DNA from: Arsenophonus endosymbiont of Aphis craccivora
GTDB lineage: Bacteria > Pseudomonadota > Gammaproteobacteria > Enterobacterales > Enterobacteriaceae
Length of the DNA: 64,000 nucleotides
Assembly: GCF_013460135.1 (NCBI RefSeq)
Contig: NZ_CP038155.1
Span: 2,232,001-2,296,000, forward strand
Direction of reading: 5' to 3'
Shown here: piece by piece, positions 54,761 through 64,000 of the stretch
Position numbering within the stretch: the first letter of the stretch is position 1
Layout: each line of letters starts with the position of its first letter
The notes under the pieces: model-generated
The model's database searches: none
The model's input: the letters and a program-made list of their open reading frames with translations, nothing else
Told to the model about the DNA's origin: nothing
Program-made: the position numbers and the translations under genes

Positions 54761-55552
54761 TCACTCTTTTTTAATTTGTTGCCAAAGTTTTTCCATTTCA
54801 TCTAGTGTAGCATTTTCTAATGAACCGCCTTTGTTTAAGATCAGTTTTTCTACTCGGCGAAAACGGTGTTCAAATTTACGACACGCTTTTTGTAATGCTA
54901 ATTCAGGTTCATGGCCAAGATGGCGCGATAAATTAACCACCGCAAAAAGTAAATCACCAATTTCTTCTTCAATATGTGATTGGCTCGGTTCAGACTTATT
55001 TATTTCTGCCAAAACCTCTTCAATTTCTTCATGAACTTTGGCTAATACCGGGGCAAATTTGTCCCAATCAAAACCGACAGCCGCACAGCGTTTTTGCATT
55101 TTGTTGACTTGCATTAATGCCGGCAGTACTTGTGGAATATCATATAAAACTGAATGCTGATTTTTTGCGGCCCGTTCTTTAACTTTATTTTTTTCCCAAT
55201 CATATATTGCTTTATCGATATTAATAATCGATTGTCCAGCAAAAATATGAGGATGACGTGATATTAATTTTTGACTGACGATTTGGCAGATTTCATTAAA
55301 ATCGAATAATTTTTGTTCTTTTGCAATCTGGGCATAAAAGACACTATGAAACAGTAAATCACCCAATTCTTCTTTTAAAGCAGCAAAATCTTGTCGTTCA
55401 ATAGCATCAACAACTTCATAAGTTTCCTCCAGCGTATAAGGCGCTATTGTTGCAAAAGATTTCACTTTATCCCATGTACAACCATGTTCAGGATCACGTA
55501 ACTGAGTCATAATAAATAACAATTGTTCTATTGCAGCTGAGTCCGTTTGCAT
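54761..55552 (-). CDS. mazG: nucleoside triphosphate pyrophosphohydrolase MazG
   Basis: Encodes 263 residues, equal to E. coli MazG, an enzyme hydrolysing NTPs and dNTPs to monophosphates. The protein is a tandem of two MazG folds, each with an EExxE type metal site: LKEELGDLLFHSVFYAQ in the first half and IEEEIGDLLFAVVNLSRHLG in the second. CTWDKVKSFATIAPYTLEET and NKMQKRCAAVGFDWDKF are also conserved. It sits between relA and pyrG; the mazEF toxin-antitoxin genes found there in E. coli are absent. Intact. Confidence 0.96.
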   Translation of the reverse strand: MQTDSAAIEQLLFIMTQLRDPEHGCTWDKVKSFATIAPYTLEETYEVVDAIERQDFAALKEELGDLLFHSVFYAQIAKEQKLFDFNEICQIVSQKLISRHPHIFAGQSIINIDKAIYDWEKNKVKERAAKNQHSVLYDIPQVLPALMQVNKMQKRCAAVGFDWDKFAPVLAKVHEEIEEVLAEINKSEPSQSHIEEEIGDLLFAVVNLSRHLGHEPELALQKACRKFEHRFRRVEKLILNKGGSLENATLDEMEKLWQQIKKE

Positions 55553-55624
55553 ATTATTTCCATCCGAAGTTAATAAAGTTCAAAAACCTATCAATGCGCC
55601 GCTTGCTAAAACATGATGTTATAG

Positions 55625-57859
55625 TTACGACTTAATATAACGTTTAGCCTCAAATACATCAGGGAGTTGATTTAATTTCGCTAAAATACGACCTAAAAAA
55701 GGTAACTGATTGATTTCAATATTTAAATCGATAGTCGCCAATTGTTGTTTAACATCACTACGACTACTAACACTTAAAACATTTACTTTTTTATTAGCAA
55801 GAATAGTCGTAATATCTCTTAATAACTTACTACGATCATTAGCAATAATTCTCAATCCTAATGAATAACCACTAGCTTAGTTTTCACCCCAAATAGCATC
55901 GACCATTCTTTCTGGTGCATGCAATTGTAGCTCGATCAGTTGCTCACAATCGATACAATGGATCGAAATCCCTCGACCTTTAGTAATAAAACCAACAATA
56001 TCATCACCAGGAATTGGCTGACAGCAACGAGCAATGTGGTGCATCAAGTTGCCAACCCCTTCTACCACAATTCTACCGCTATCTTTCACTGACAAGCGGA
56101 TAGAGGATATTTTAGACTCCAGTGTTTTTAACGCGGCACGGTCTGCTTCTTCGGCAGTGGTTTGGCTAAACTTATTCTGTAAAAAATTTACTAGTTGATT
56201 AATACGAATATCACCAACACCAATACCTGCCAGCACTTCATCCAATGAGTTAACGTTGTAGCGGGTTAATAACAACTTTTCCGCCTCTTTTATACTTATC
56301 GCCAGTTGATTAAGTTCGTTATCTAATATTTGTCGCACTGCCTGGATATTCTTATCACGATCCTGCTTACGAAACCAATTGTGGATCTTAGCGCGACCGC
56401 GGTTTGTCGTAACATAGCCTAAATTTGGATTGAGCCAGTCACGGCTAGGATTGGGATATTTTTGCGTAATAATTTCAATTTGATCTCCCATCTGTAAGTG
56501 ATAACTAAAAGGAACAATCCGGCCGCTGATCTTAGTGCCAATACAGCGATGACCGACATCACTATAAATATGGTAGGCAAAATCAAGTGTGGTTGAGCCA
56601 GCAGTCACATCAATGACATCACCTTTAGGTGTAAAAACATACACGCGATCATCAAAAACTTGGCTACGAACCTCATCAAGCATTTCCCCTGAATCAGCTA
56701 TCTCTTCCTGCCAGGCTATCAATTTTCTTAACCAAACAATACGATTTTCATAGCTACTGCCTTTGCCTGTTATTACCGCACCTTCTTTATATTTCCAATG
56801 GGCGGCAATACCTAATTCAGCATTTTCGTGCATTTGGCTGGTCCGGATTTGTACTTCAATCGCTTTACCATTTGGCCCTAACACCACAGTATGAATGGAT
56901 TGATAGCCATTCGGTTTAGGGTTAGCAACATAATCATCAAATTCATCAGGTAAATGGCGAAAATGAGTGTGCACAATACCTAATGCAGCGTAACAATCCT
57001 GTAAACGTTCAACGATAATACGCACAGCGCGCACATCAAACAGTTCATCAAAGGCCAGGTATTTTTTTTGCATCTTCCGCCAGATGCTATATATATGTTT
57101 CGGGCGGCCATAAATTTCTGCGGTAATACTTTCCTGTAGCATAAAATGTCGCAGTGACGAAACAAAATCATCAATATAGCGTTCACGATCGATACGACGT
57201 TCATAGAGTAATTCAGCAATCTTTTTATATTCATCCGGGTGTAAATAATGAAAACAGAAATCTTCTAGCTCCCATTTCAATTGCCCAATGCCTAAACGGT
57301 TGGCCAAAGGCGCATATATATTTAAGCACTCTTTTGCTGCTAAGACTCTTTCTTCTTCAGAGCGTTCCCTTACCTCGCGTAAATGGGCAATACGTTCTGC
57401 GATCTTAGTCACCACGCAACGAAAATCTTCCACCATAGCGAGCAACATCCGACGAATATTATCCACCTGAGTAGAACTTTTTTCGCCTAATTTGCTAGCA
57501 TTCAATTGGCGAATGGCGTCCATCTCCATCACACCTTTAACCAATCCGTGAATCGATTTACCAAATTCAATATTAATAATTTCCTCAGTGACAATTTTGG
57601 CATCAACTAAAGGAAACAGCATTGCCGCACGCAGACTATCGATATCCATGCTTAATGTTGACAGGATTTCTCCCATCTCGATGCCACGCCATAGCAGTAA
57701 TTGACGATGTTCATGTTGCTGAACTTTGCTATAGCAGTAATGCCAAAGTTCAATTAACTTTTGTTCTGAGTCATTGTTGGTAAGTTTGAGACTGGCAACC
57801 CACTTATCAACGGCAAATTCTCCTGCAGATGTCAAATGAGCGCTTCTAATTGCAACCAT
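55625..57859 (-). pseudogene. relA: GTP pyrophosphokinase RelA, stop before the C-terminal ACT domain
   Basis: RelA makes (p)ppGpp on stalled ribosomes. The first frame gives 660 residues: an inactive hydrolase domain, the synthetase domain (GRPKHIYSIWRKMQKKYLAF, FDELFDVRAVRIIVERLQDC, ANPKPNGYQSIHTVVLGP), the TGS domain (VYVFTPKGDVIDVTAGSTTL) and the zinc-finger region (IARCCQPIPGDDIVGFITKG). TAA at 55877-55879 follows VDAIWGEN where E. coli has tyrosine in WGESYSAGY. The same frame then continues ASGYSLGLRIIANDRSKLLR to the end of the ACT/RRM domain. The full length would be 744, exactly the E. coli value. The product keeps catalysis but loses the ribosome-contacting regulatory end. Confidence 0.92.
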
Positions 57860-57872
57860 AATCTTTCCTTGC

Positions 57873-59213
57873 CTATTTGCTTAAATCGCGACAAAAAAGT
57901 GCCATAGACTCTAGATGACTAGTATGCGGGAACATATCTAACATCCTGACACTCATAAGTTGATAACCGGCTGTAAGTAATTGTTGACTATCTTTTACTA
58001 ATGTCGTTGGGTTACAGGAGATATAGACCACCCGTTCTGGTTTAAATTTGATAATATGTGGCATTACGCCCATAGCACCGGCGCGTGCAGGATCTAATAA
58101 GATTTTGTTAAAGACCATTTTTGCCCAAGGTTGACAGTCTATGTCAAACTCGAGATCAGCTTGATAAAACTCAACGTTGGTTAATTGATTTAAACTAGCG
58201 TTAAACCGTCCTTGCGCCACCAATTCAGCGACGCCTTCAACACCAACAACAGCATTAACATGACGTGCAATAGGTAAGGTAAAATTACCCATGCCACAAA
58301 ATAGATCAAAAACCCTATCTTGCGGCTCAAGCGCTAACCAATCCAACGCTTGAGCAACCATTTTTTTATTAATTTCAGGATTTACTTGAATAAAATTCTG
58401 TGGATCAAATGTCAATTTCACATTCTCAATAGAATAATAAGGCTCACTATCATTACTTGCCAAACTAACAAGTTTAAGCCGATTGGCACTATTATCAACC
58501 AAATAAACATTGAGATTATAGCGCCTGGCAAAAGCAGTTAATAATATTTTATCATTAGTAGTTAACGGCTTAAGATGACGCAAAATAACACTCACGCCGT
58601 TATCTGCATTAAAAAGCTCAACATGACCTAAATGTTTAACTGCTGCCAATTTGTTTAAACAGTCAGCAACAGGAAGTAATAATTTTTCTAGTTCTGGCTG
58701 TAACACAGGACACATTTTCAGTTCCACTAACACATTTGATTGGCTCTGACGAAAACCCATGCGTAAACGACGCTCTGCATGCTGGTATTGAAGACCAAAC
58801 CGCGCTCTACGGCGATATACATACTCACTACCGGTAATAACTGGCAATGATTTTACCGCACTGCCCGTTTCACGTTGAAATAAATATTCTAACCTACTGA
58901 TTTTTGCAGCACGTTGAAGAGCCGGCGTCACATGTTGTTGTTGACAACCACCACAGATGCCAAAATGACGACAAAAAGGCGCCACCCGATCAAGACTATC
59001 AGTCAATCGTTTGCTCACTTTTGCCGTGGCAAATTGCCTTTTCTCTTCTGTAAATTGAATCTGTGCTTGCTCACCAGGAAGTAAATCAGTAATAAAAATT
59101 ATTTTTCCTTGATAATGCGCAACACCTTGACCCTTAACATCAAGACTTTCAGCTATTACTGTCAAATTATCGGATTTAACTTTACGCTGCTTTGAAGAAT
59201 AAAATTGTACCAT
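57873..59213 (-). CDS. rlmD: 23S rRNA (uracil-1939-C5)-methyltransferase RlmD
   Basis: Encodes 446 residues (433 in E. coli RlmD/RumA). The N-terminal TRAM domain is VIAESLDVKGQGVAHYQGKI. The Fe-S cysteines are in PFCRHFGICGGCQQQHV and a later MCPVLQPELEKL. The SAM site is RVFDLFCGMGNFTLPIARHV and the catalytic cysteine is in VYISCNPTTLVKDSQQLL. It ends 13 bp before relA on the same strand. IS copy 15 lies just 11 bp upstream of the ATG, so the original promoter has been displaced and expression may rely on the IS or read-through. Confidence 0.96.
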   Translation of the reverse strand: MVQFYSSKQRKVKSDNLTVIAESLDVKGQGVAHYQGKIIFITDLLPGEQAQIQFTEEKRQFATAKVSKRLTDSLDRVAPFCRHFGICGGCQQQHVTPALQRAAKISRLEYLFQRETGSAVKSLPVITGSEYVYRRRARFGLQYQHAERRLRMGFRQSQSNVLVELKMCPVLQPELEKLLLPVADCLNKLAAVKHLGHVELFNADNGVSVILRHLKPLTTNDKILLTAFARRYNLNVYLVDNSANRLKLVSLASNDSEPYYSIENVKLTFDPQNFIQVNPEINKKMVAQALDWLALEPQDRVFDLFCGMGNFTLPIARHVNAVVGVEGVAELVAQGRFNASLNQLTNVEFYQADLEFDIDCQPWAKMVFNKILLDPARAGAMGVMPHIIKFKPERVVYISCNPTTLVKDSQQLLTAGYQLMSVRMLDMFPHTSHLESMALFCRDLSK

Positions 59214-59224
59214 ATAATTAAAGG

Positions 59225-59995
59225 GGCTTTGTTGAATAAATCAGAATTAGCCGACAGGATGGCTCCCTCTGCTACACCTGTTATCCGATCCTGACGCTGT
59301 GTGGCATACCCAACAACGTCATACGGTTCAGCGCTTTGACCATCGCCATTGCTTCACCTACCTGAGCCTCATAGTCACGCAGCCTCAGATGGCCACCCAG
59401 CAAAGTTTTTATGCGGAACATCGCTGTTTCTGCCACTGAACGCCGGTGATAATCCACTTTCTTTTTCCACATATCATTACTCCTGCTCAGACGCTGATTC
59501 GCCACCGCATGGTTACGTTCATGGTACTTGTCCGGCCAGTATTTCGCTCCGCTTCGCGGCGGGATAAGGGGCCTGATTTTCTTTCTTAGCAACGCGTCGT
59601 GGCAGTAACAGGCGTCATAAGCACCGTCTGCTGACCAGCGAGTAGTCCGGACAGCACAGCGGCTAAGACATGAGTTTAAAAATCGAATCAACGAAGCCCT
59701 GTAATGCCCGGAGCGACAGGTTAAACACACGCTTCATCATCAGGACAGTGGTAACAGCCATATCGCTGTAGTAAAGCGGCCGGCCACGACCTTCAGGCGA
59801 AGAACTGTCAGTCCATCCAGCGATGGCCGACTCATCAAGCCAGACCGTCAGGGAACCGCGTTGTCTGAGTGCCTTGTTGTACGCGGGCCAGTTGGTAATT
59901 TTAAACTTTTGCTTTGCCATGGGGAACTGATGTTGAAACGAATTTAGCGATCAGATCCGCCAATCACCTAAAAGTTCGATTTATTCAACAAAGCC
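59225..59995 (-). mobile_element. IS903-group element, IS copy 15, nonsense plus 284-bp deletion
   Basis: Both ends remain in 771 bp. A 284-bp deletion lies between two copies of GTCTGCTGAC near 59633 and removes the D121-D193 region. TAG at transposase codon 86 is shared with copies 6, 11 and 12. The flanks aattaaagg and cattaaagg match in eight of nine positions, so a target duplication is probably present. It interrupts the rlmD upstream region. Confidence 0.95.
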
Positions 59996-60004
59996 CATTA
60001 AAGG

Positions 60005-60514
60005 TATAAAATTTTGTTATTCTATTAATAAAGAAACTGTCATCTCATATATTATCGGAAAATTAAGTTCACTTTATTCATTTTATCAATGAGGATGAAG
60101 AATAGTATCACATATCGAAGCAATTGATGTAGATTATCCACCATTAAATTATTAATTATTTGTAATTTAAATAAATAAAGCAATAGATTTATTTATTTTT
60201 GTAAAAATAATAAAAATAAAAAACAATGACATAAATTCTCAAAATAAAATAAACCAATATAATATTGCTCAATAATGTTATAACTAAATTGTTATCTAAT
60301 TTCTAATAATAAATGTTATCAAAATCACTTTAATTATATAAATAGAATAATTTAGATTACAATGGTTTTTAAGTTCAAAACATTTTTCACTTATCAGACC
60401 TTAACTCGATATTTAATTAATATGTTTATTCTAAAGCATTACTTAAAATATTTTCCAATCTATATATTTAAGTAATGCTTATTTTCGTTATTTAATTTAA
60501 TAACATAACATTTT
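60005..60514. other. Gene-free AT-rich stretch between IS copy 15 and dgt
   Basis: Some 500 bp of very AT-rich sequence with stops in all frames. Nothing but a hairpin near its right end can be supported. Confidence 0.5.
60434..60480. terminator. Hairpin downstream of dgt
   Basis: AAGCATTACTTAAA and TTTAAGTAATGCTT form a 14-bp inverted repeat around an 18-19 base AT-rich loop. It lies 35 bp beyond the dgt stop. It fits a dgt terminator although the T run on the minus strand is short. Confidence 0.6.
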
Positions 60515-62041
60515 TTAATTTTTCACAGTAAATTTTCGATATTCCTGATAAGCATAATGATCTGTCATACCACTAATATAGTCTTGTATAAGACGAGCGC
60601 GGTAATAAAATTCTAATATATCTTTTTCTGTCTCATCAGTAGTGCAAATTCCTTCAATAGCTTCACCATAAGCTAAACAATGTTTAGTAGATAATTTATG
60701 CAATAGACGTGTTTCAATGAAATACTTCTTGTGATACTTATCTTGATAAAGCTGGGTAAAATCAGCACGTGGCATTAATAATAATGGGCGATAAAAGTTT
60801 AACAAACCGCTAATTATTCGATAACCTTGTAATTCTAATTGTTCAACTTCCGGGTGCGTAAATACATATTTATAGGCAACTCCTTTCAATACCTCCAAGA
60901 GATGATGTTCATCACTTTTATCTTCTAATAAGGCACTATTAAAACGTCCGGCATAAATTTCAGCTAAATGTTTAATAAAACGATGAGCACTATACGACGC
61001 CAATTTACTAATAATATTAACTCTAAGATACATAAAAAATTGATCTTGCTTGCTACGTCTTGTTTCATTGTGATTAATACTTTTGTAAGCTTTTTCTACT
61101 GTCTGTTCAAATAAATCACCTTTTGCTTTTTTAACTGTTGCCAACCAACCTTGCCGTAAATATTCCAACAGCTTATCAACACTGAAAATACCTTTTTCTA
61201 CCGCATCATCCAAATCGGCAATGCAATAAGAGATATCATCTGCCGCTTCCATAATGTAGGAAAGCGGGAAACGACAATATGGCTTCATATCCAATCGACG
61301 ATACAACTCTTTGATAAAACTATCTTCTGACCAATAATAGCCCGGTTTTTTAGTTAAATAATCAAAATCTTTAGGGATTGTATCCAGTTGATAAGCACCT
61401 TTAGTATATTTTAAGATTGAGCCAATTTGAGCATAAGTCAGGTTCAATTTTAATAATTGATGGATCATTCTGAGTCCCTGAGCATTACCTTCAAATTGAC
61501 AAAGATCTATACGTAATTGGCGACGAAGCAAATCCTTGTTAGATTCATTTGTTAGTTGTAGAAAATTAATTTGGCATTGATCTATAGCCTTTGATTTAGT
61601 AGAAACAAATTCAGCGTCAAGTAATGTTGAAAACCAGCTCTTAATGGCGGCTTCACCAAAATGACCAAAAGGTGGGTTGCCAATATCATGCATTAAACAT
61701 GCCATTTCAATCAAACTTTCAAACGCATCAAGGCGCTCAAAGAGACCATAAGTTGCCAGCAATTTCTTTTTTTTCAATTGGCTTATCACAGTCTTTGCAA
61801 TAAAACGGCCAATTTGCTGCACTTCTAACGAATGCGTCAAACGACTTCGAACCGCCGCATTTTGTTCTAAAGGAAAGACTTGAGTCTTCTGTTGTAATCG
61901 GCGTATTGCGGCAGAATTAATAATGCGCCCTCGATCACTTTCAAATTGACGATTAACTTGTTCCTCATTCTTTGCATCAACATTGTAATCACTATATTTA
62001 CGAAGAAAATTGAGCTTTTGCCTAAAATCAATCTTGGACAT
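60515..62041 (-). CDS. dgt: deoxyguanosinetriphosphate triphosphohydrolase
   Basis: Encodes 508 residues (505 in E. coli), an HD-domain hydrolase turning dGTP into deoxyguanosine and triphosphate. [34 protein letters not shown] (the HD metal motif), [11 protein letters not shown] and [20 protein letters not shown] are present. I chose the start [17 protein letters not shown] at 62041 because GAGGGGAAATG gives a strong binding site and matches the E. coli start. A longer open frame to 62134 lacks support. It is divergent from mtnN, as in E. coli. Intact. Confidence 0.95.
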   Translation of the reverse strand: MSKIDFRQKLNFLRKYSDYNVDAKNEEQVNRQFESDRGRIINSAAIRRLQQKTQVFPLEQNAAVRSRLTHSLEVQQIGRFIAKTVISQLKKKKLLATYGLFERLDAFESLIEMACLMHDIGNPPFGHFGEAAIKSWFSTLLDAEFVSTKSKAIDQCQINFLQLTNESNKDLLRRQLRIDLCQFEGNAQGLRMIHQLLKLNLTYAQIGSILKYTKGAYQLDTIPKDFDYLTKKPGYYWSEDSFIKELYRRLDMKPYCRFPLSYIMEAADDISYCIADLDDAVEKGIFSVDKLLEYLRQGWLATVKKAKGDLFEQTVEKAYKSINHNETRRSKQDQFFMYLRVNIISKLASYSAHRFIKHLAEIYAGRFNSALLEDKSDEHHLLEVLKGVAYKYVFTHPEVEQLELQGYRIISGLLNFYRPLLLMPRADFTQLYQDKYHKKYFIETRLLHKLSTKHCLAYGEAIEGICTTDETEKDILEFYYRARLIQDYISGMTDHYAYQEYRKFTVKN

Positions 62042-62164
62042 TTCCCCTCCCGATGATGAAATATCCCCAGCTAATGGATCACAGTTAACTTTTTTTCTCT
62101 TTTCAATGTTACAATTGCACGGATCTGACAACATGTCTAATTAATCAACTATGAGTATGACACA

Positions 62165-62878
62165 ATGAAAGTTGCAATAATAGGTGCAATGGAGCAAGAG
62201 GTGGCATTATTGTGCGAGCAAATCAATGCTCAGTTGACATTATCACAGGCTGGCTGCGAAATTTACTGCGGAAAATTTGATGATCTTGATATCGCATTAT
62301 TAAAATCAGGCATTGGTAAAGTTTCTGCGGCAATGGGGACAACATTACTAATAGAACATTTTGCCCCTGAATTTATTATTAACACTGGCTCCGCCGGTGG
62401 GTTAGTACCTGTTTTGCAGGTTGGTGATATCGTGGTTTCAACTGAAGTTTGCTATCATGATGTCAATATCACCGCCTTTGGTTACCAACCAGGCCAAATG
62501 GCACAATGTCCAGCCACATTTAAAGCGGATAAAAAATTACAAGAACTGGCCGAAAAGTGTATTGAAAAATTAGATTTACATGCTGTTCGCGGTTTGATTT
62601 GTAGTGGTGATAGCTTTATTAATGGCGCGAAAGAGCTAACCTATATTCGCCAAACTTTTCCTACTGCCATCGCTGTTGAAATGGAAAGCGCCGCAATTGG
62701 TCATGTATGTTATCAATTTGATATCCCATTCGTTGTTGTGCGTGCAATTTCTGATGTCGCTGATAAAGAGTCCCATCTCTCGTTTGAGGAATTTTTGCCT
62801 GTCGCGGCTCGTCAGTCAAGCCTATTGGTGCAAACTATGCTGGCTAATTTAGCTAACTCAAGCCAAAGCCGTAAATGA
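62165..62878 (+). CDS. mtnN: 5'-methylthioadenosine/S-adenosylhomocysteine nucleosidase
   Basis: Encodes 237 residues (232 in E. coli Pfs). It cleaves methylthioadenosine and S-adenosylhomocysteine, recycling methyl-donor by-products and feeding AI-2 synthesis. The catalytic residues are visible in [28 protein letters not shown] and [17 protein letters not shown]; the substrate loop is [20 protein letters not shown]. It is divergent from dgt. The E. coli downstream genes btuF and yadS are missing, leaving erpA as the convergent neighbour. Intact. Confidence 0.96.
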   Translation: MKVAIIGAMEQEVALLCEQINAQLTLSQAGCEIYCGKFDDLDIALLKSGIGKVSAAMGTTLLIEHFAPEFIINTGSAGGLVPVLQVGDIVVSTEVCYHDVNITAFGYQPGQMAQCPATFKADKKLQELAEKCIEKLDLHAVRGLICSGDSFINGAKELTYIRQTFPTAIAVEMESAAIGHVCYQFDIPFVVVRAISDVADKESHLSFEEFLPVAARQSSLLVQTMLANLANSSQSRK

Positions 62879-62910
62879 GCTATTCACAACCACTTAGGCT
62901 AGATCCCTAT

Positions 62911-62936
62911 ACTAAGGGTTATTAATTACCCTTAGT
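62911..62936. terminator. Hairpin between convergent mtnN and erpA
   Basis: ACTAAGGGT and ACCCTTAGT form a perfect 9-bp stem with an eight-base loop, between two convergent stops. There is no strong T run on either strand, so termination is likely but unproven. Confidence 0.6.
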
Positions 62937-62947
62937 AAGTTAAGCGA

Positions 62948-63292
62948 TTAAATACTAAATGAAGAACCGCAACCACAAGTTGTTTTCGCATTTGGATTGG
63001 TTACCACAAACCGTGACCCTTCTAATCCTTCAATATAATCAACACAACCGCCAACCAGATACTGTAAACTCATAGGATCAACGATTAGTTCGACGCCTTG
63101 CTTTTCAATCGTTAAATCACTTTCATTCATTTTATCATCAAAGGTGAAACCATATTGAAAACCACTACAGCCTCCACCAGTAATATAGACGCGCAAACGC
63201 AAATTGGGATTTTCTTCATCCGCAATCAACGCTTTAACTTTATTCGCTGCAGCATCAGTAAACTGTATAGGCAGTGCAGTATCATTACTCAT
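62948..63292 (-). CDS. erpA: iron-sulfur cluster insertion protein ErpA
   Basis: Encodes 114 residues, equal to E. coli ErpA, an A-type carrier delivering Fe-S clusters to apoproteins such as IspG. The three cluster-binding cysteines are present in [18 protein letters not shown] and [11 protein letters not shown]. The start [20 protein letters not shown] matches the family; the open frame extends 21 codons upstream without similarity. It is intact and retained, consistent with the essential role of Fe-S supply in isoprenoid synthesis. Confidence 0.96.
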   Translation of the reverse strand: MSNDTALPIQFTDAAANKVKALIADEENPNLRLRVYITGGGCSGFQYGFTFDDKMNESDLTIEKQGVELIVDPMSLQYLVGGCVDYIEGLEGSRFVVTNPNAKTTCGCGSSFSI

Positions 63293-63510
63293 TTCTAACT
63301 CCAGGCCGACATGCCAATCAATAGACGCAGGAAGCAGCAATACTTCACTTGACAAGGGATGATTATCTAACAGCCAGCCAATTGATTCAAGATCCAGCCG
63401 AAATTAACTGATTTAAAAAAATTCTCGCTACATTTGCTATTTGGTTTACTGCCAATACTGCTTTAAGATATGCGCAAAATTTCTGCTGGACCAATGCTTG
63501 GAGTTATTTA

Positions 63511-64000
63511 ATGAGTCAATCTGAAACACTTTACTAAAAGCCAAAAATTTTATTCCTGGCGGTGTCAATTCACCGGTTCGGGCGTTTAATGGTGTTGGCG
63601 GCTATCCATTATTTATTCAGCGAGCTGACGGTGCTTATATTTATGATGTTGATGGCAAAGCTTATATCGATTACGTTGGTTCTTGGGGGCCGATGATTTT
63701 AGGTCATAATCACCCCACAATTAAACAAGCGGTCGTCCAAGCGGCAGAAAATGGCCTGAGTTTTGGTGCCCCAACCGCCATTGAAGTAACAATGGCAGAA
63801 ATAATTAGTCAACTGATTCCATCCATCGAAATGGTTCGTATGGTAAATTCAGGCACAGAAGCCACAATGAGTGCCATACGGCTTGCACGCGGTTATACAG
63901 GGCGTGACAAGATTATTAAATTTGAAGGCTGTTATCATGGACATGCCGACTGCCTATTAGTTAAAGCAGGCTCAGGCGCTTTAACCTTTGGTCAACCTAA
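63511..64000 (+). pseudogene. hemL: glutamate-1-semialdehyde aminomutase, early frameshift, cut by window end
   Basis: HemL forms 5-aminolevulinate, the haem precursor. The ATG at 63511 gives MSQSETLY and then TAA at 63535-63537. One base appears to be missing: in another frame the sequence continues [60 protein letters not shown] and [20 protein letters not shown] without a break to the window edge. No alternative start in the second frame is convincing. The catalytic lysine lies beyond the window. An essential-pathway gene with a single early frameshift could be a real loss or a sequence error. Confidence 0.85.

Overview
The window comes from an AT-rich gammaproteobacterial chromosome of the Enterobacterales. 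Housekeeping genes match enteric orthologues closely in sequence and local order: ppsA-ppsR-aroH, yccU-hspQ-acyP-tusE-serT, ybfE-fldA-fur, gcvT-ubiI-ubiH-pepP-ygfB/zapA-ssrS-fau, eno-pyrG-mazG-relA-rlmD, dgt-mtnN-erpA-hemL. The heavy load of fresh pseudogenes, one hugely amplified insertion sequence, and relics of type I, type III and two-partner secretion suggest a recently host-restricted insect symbiont of the Arsenophonus kind (Morganellaceae). The genus is an inference from general character, not a proven placement.

Fifteen copies of one IS903-group (IS5 family) element, numbered IS copy 1 to 15 here, occupy roughly 14.6 kb, close to a quarter of the window. Six encode an apparently intact 307-residue transposase with the DDE triad at D121, D193 and E259. 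The others are broken by nonsense codons, frameshifts or deletions. Of the 14 copies with both ends visible, only four (copies 4, 13, 14, 15) have recognisable 8-9 bp target duplications. The other ten join unrelated flanks, so they mark likely rearrangement or deletion breakpoints, and the window reads as a mosaic of short ancestral blocks joined at IS copies.

Layout: 1-2.7 kb nhaA with nhaR cut by an IS; 2.7-4.9 kb two tandem IS copies; 4.9-8.9 kb truncated ppsA, broken ppsR, intact aroH; 9.9-12.4 kb truncated mgsA, broken yccU, intact hspQ, acyP, tusE and tRNA-Ser; 13-17.8 kb a decaying type I secretion locus (HlyD/HlyB); 17.9-20.5 kb ybfE, fldA, fur and an IS-truncated lipase; 23-26.4 kb yhjJ, yhjD, yqjC; 27.3-31.2 kb holD, a type III secretion sctL remnant, ydiY, a frameshifted dehydrogenase; 32.9-35.9 kb a second decaying type I system (PrtD/PrtE type); 36-38.1 kb gdhA pseudogene and uspA; 39.6-41.3 kb an unknown gene split by an IS; 42.7-49.9 kb the gcvT-to-fau block with 6S RNA; 50-51.4 kb a TpsA (haemagglutinin) remnant; 51.5-59.2 kb eno to rlmD; 60.5-64 kb dgt, mtnN, erpA and the start of hemL.

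Intact genes cover core functions: glycolysis, CTP and ubiquinone synthesis, Fe-S delivery, iron regulation, tRNA and rRNA modification, replication and division. Broken ones are mostly regulatory, gluconeogenic, amino-acid catabolic or secretion genes (nhaR, ppsA, ppsR, mgsA, gdhA, gcvT, the relA C-terminus, ygfB, secretion systems). That is the pattern expected early in genome reduction. I did not find a clearly new, intact biological system. The most interesting material is the IS population structure, the junction mosaic, several unrecognised gene remnants, and the secretion and effector relics.
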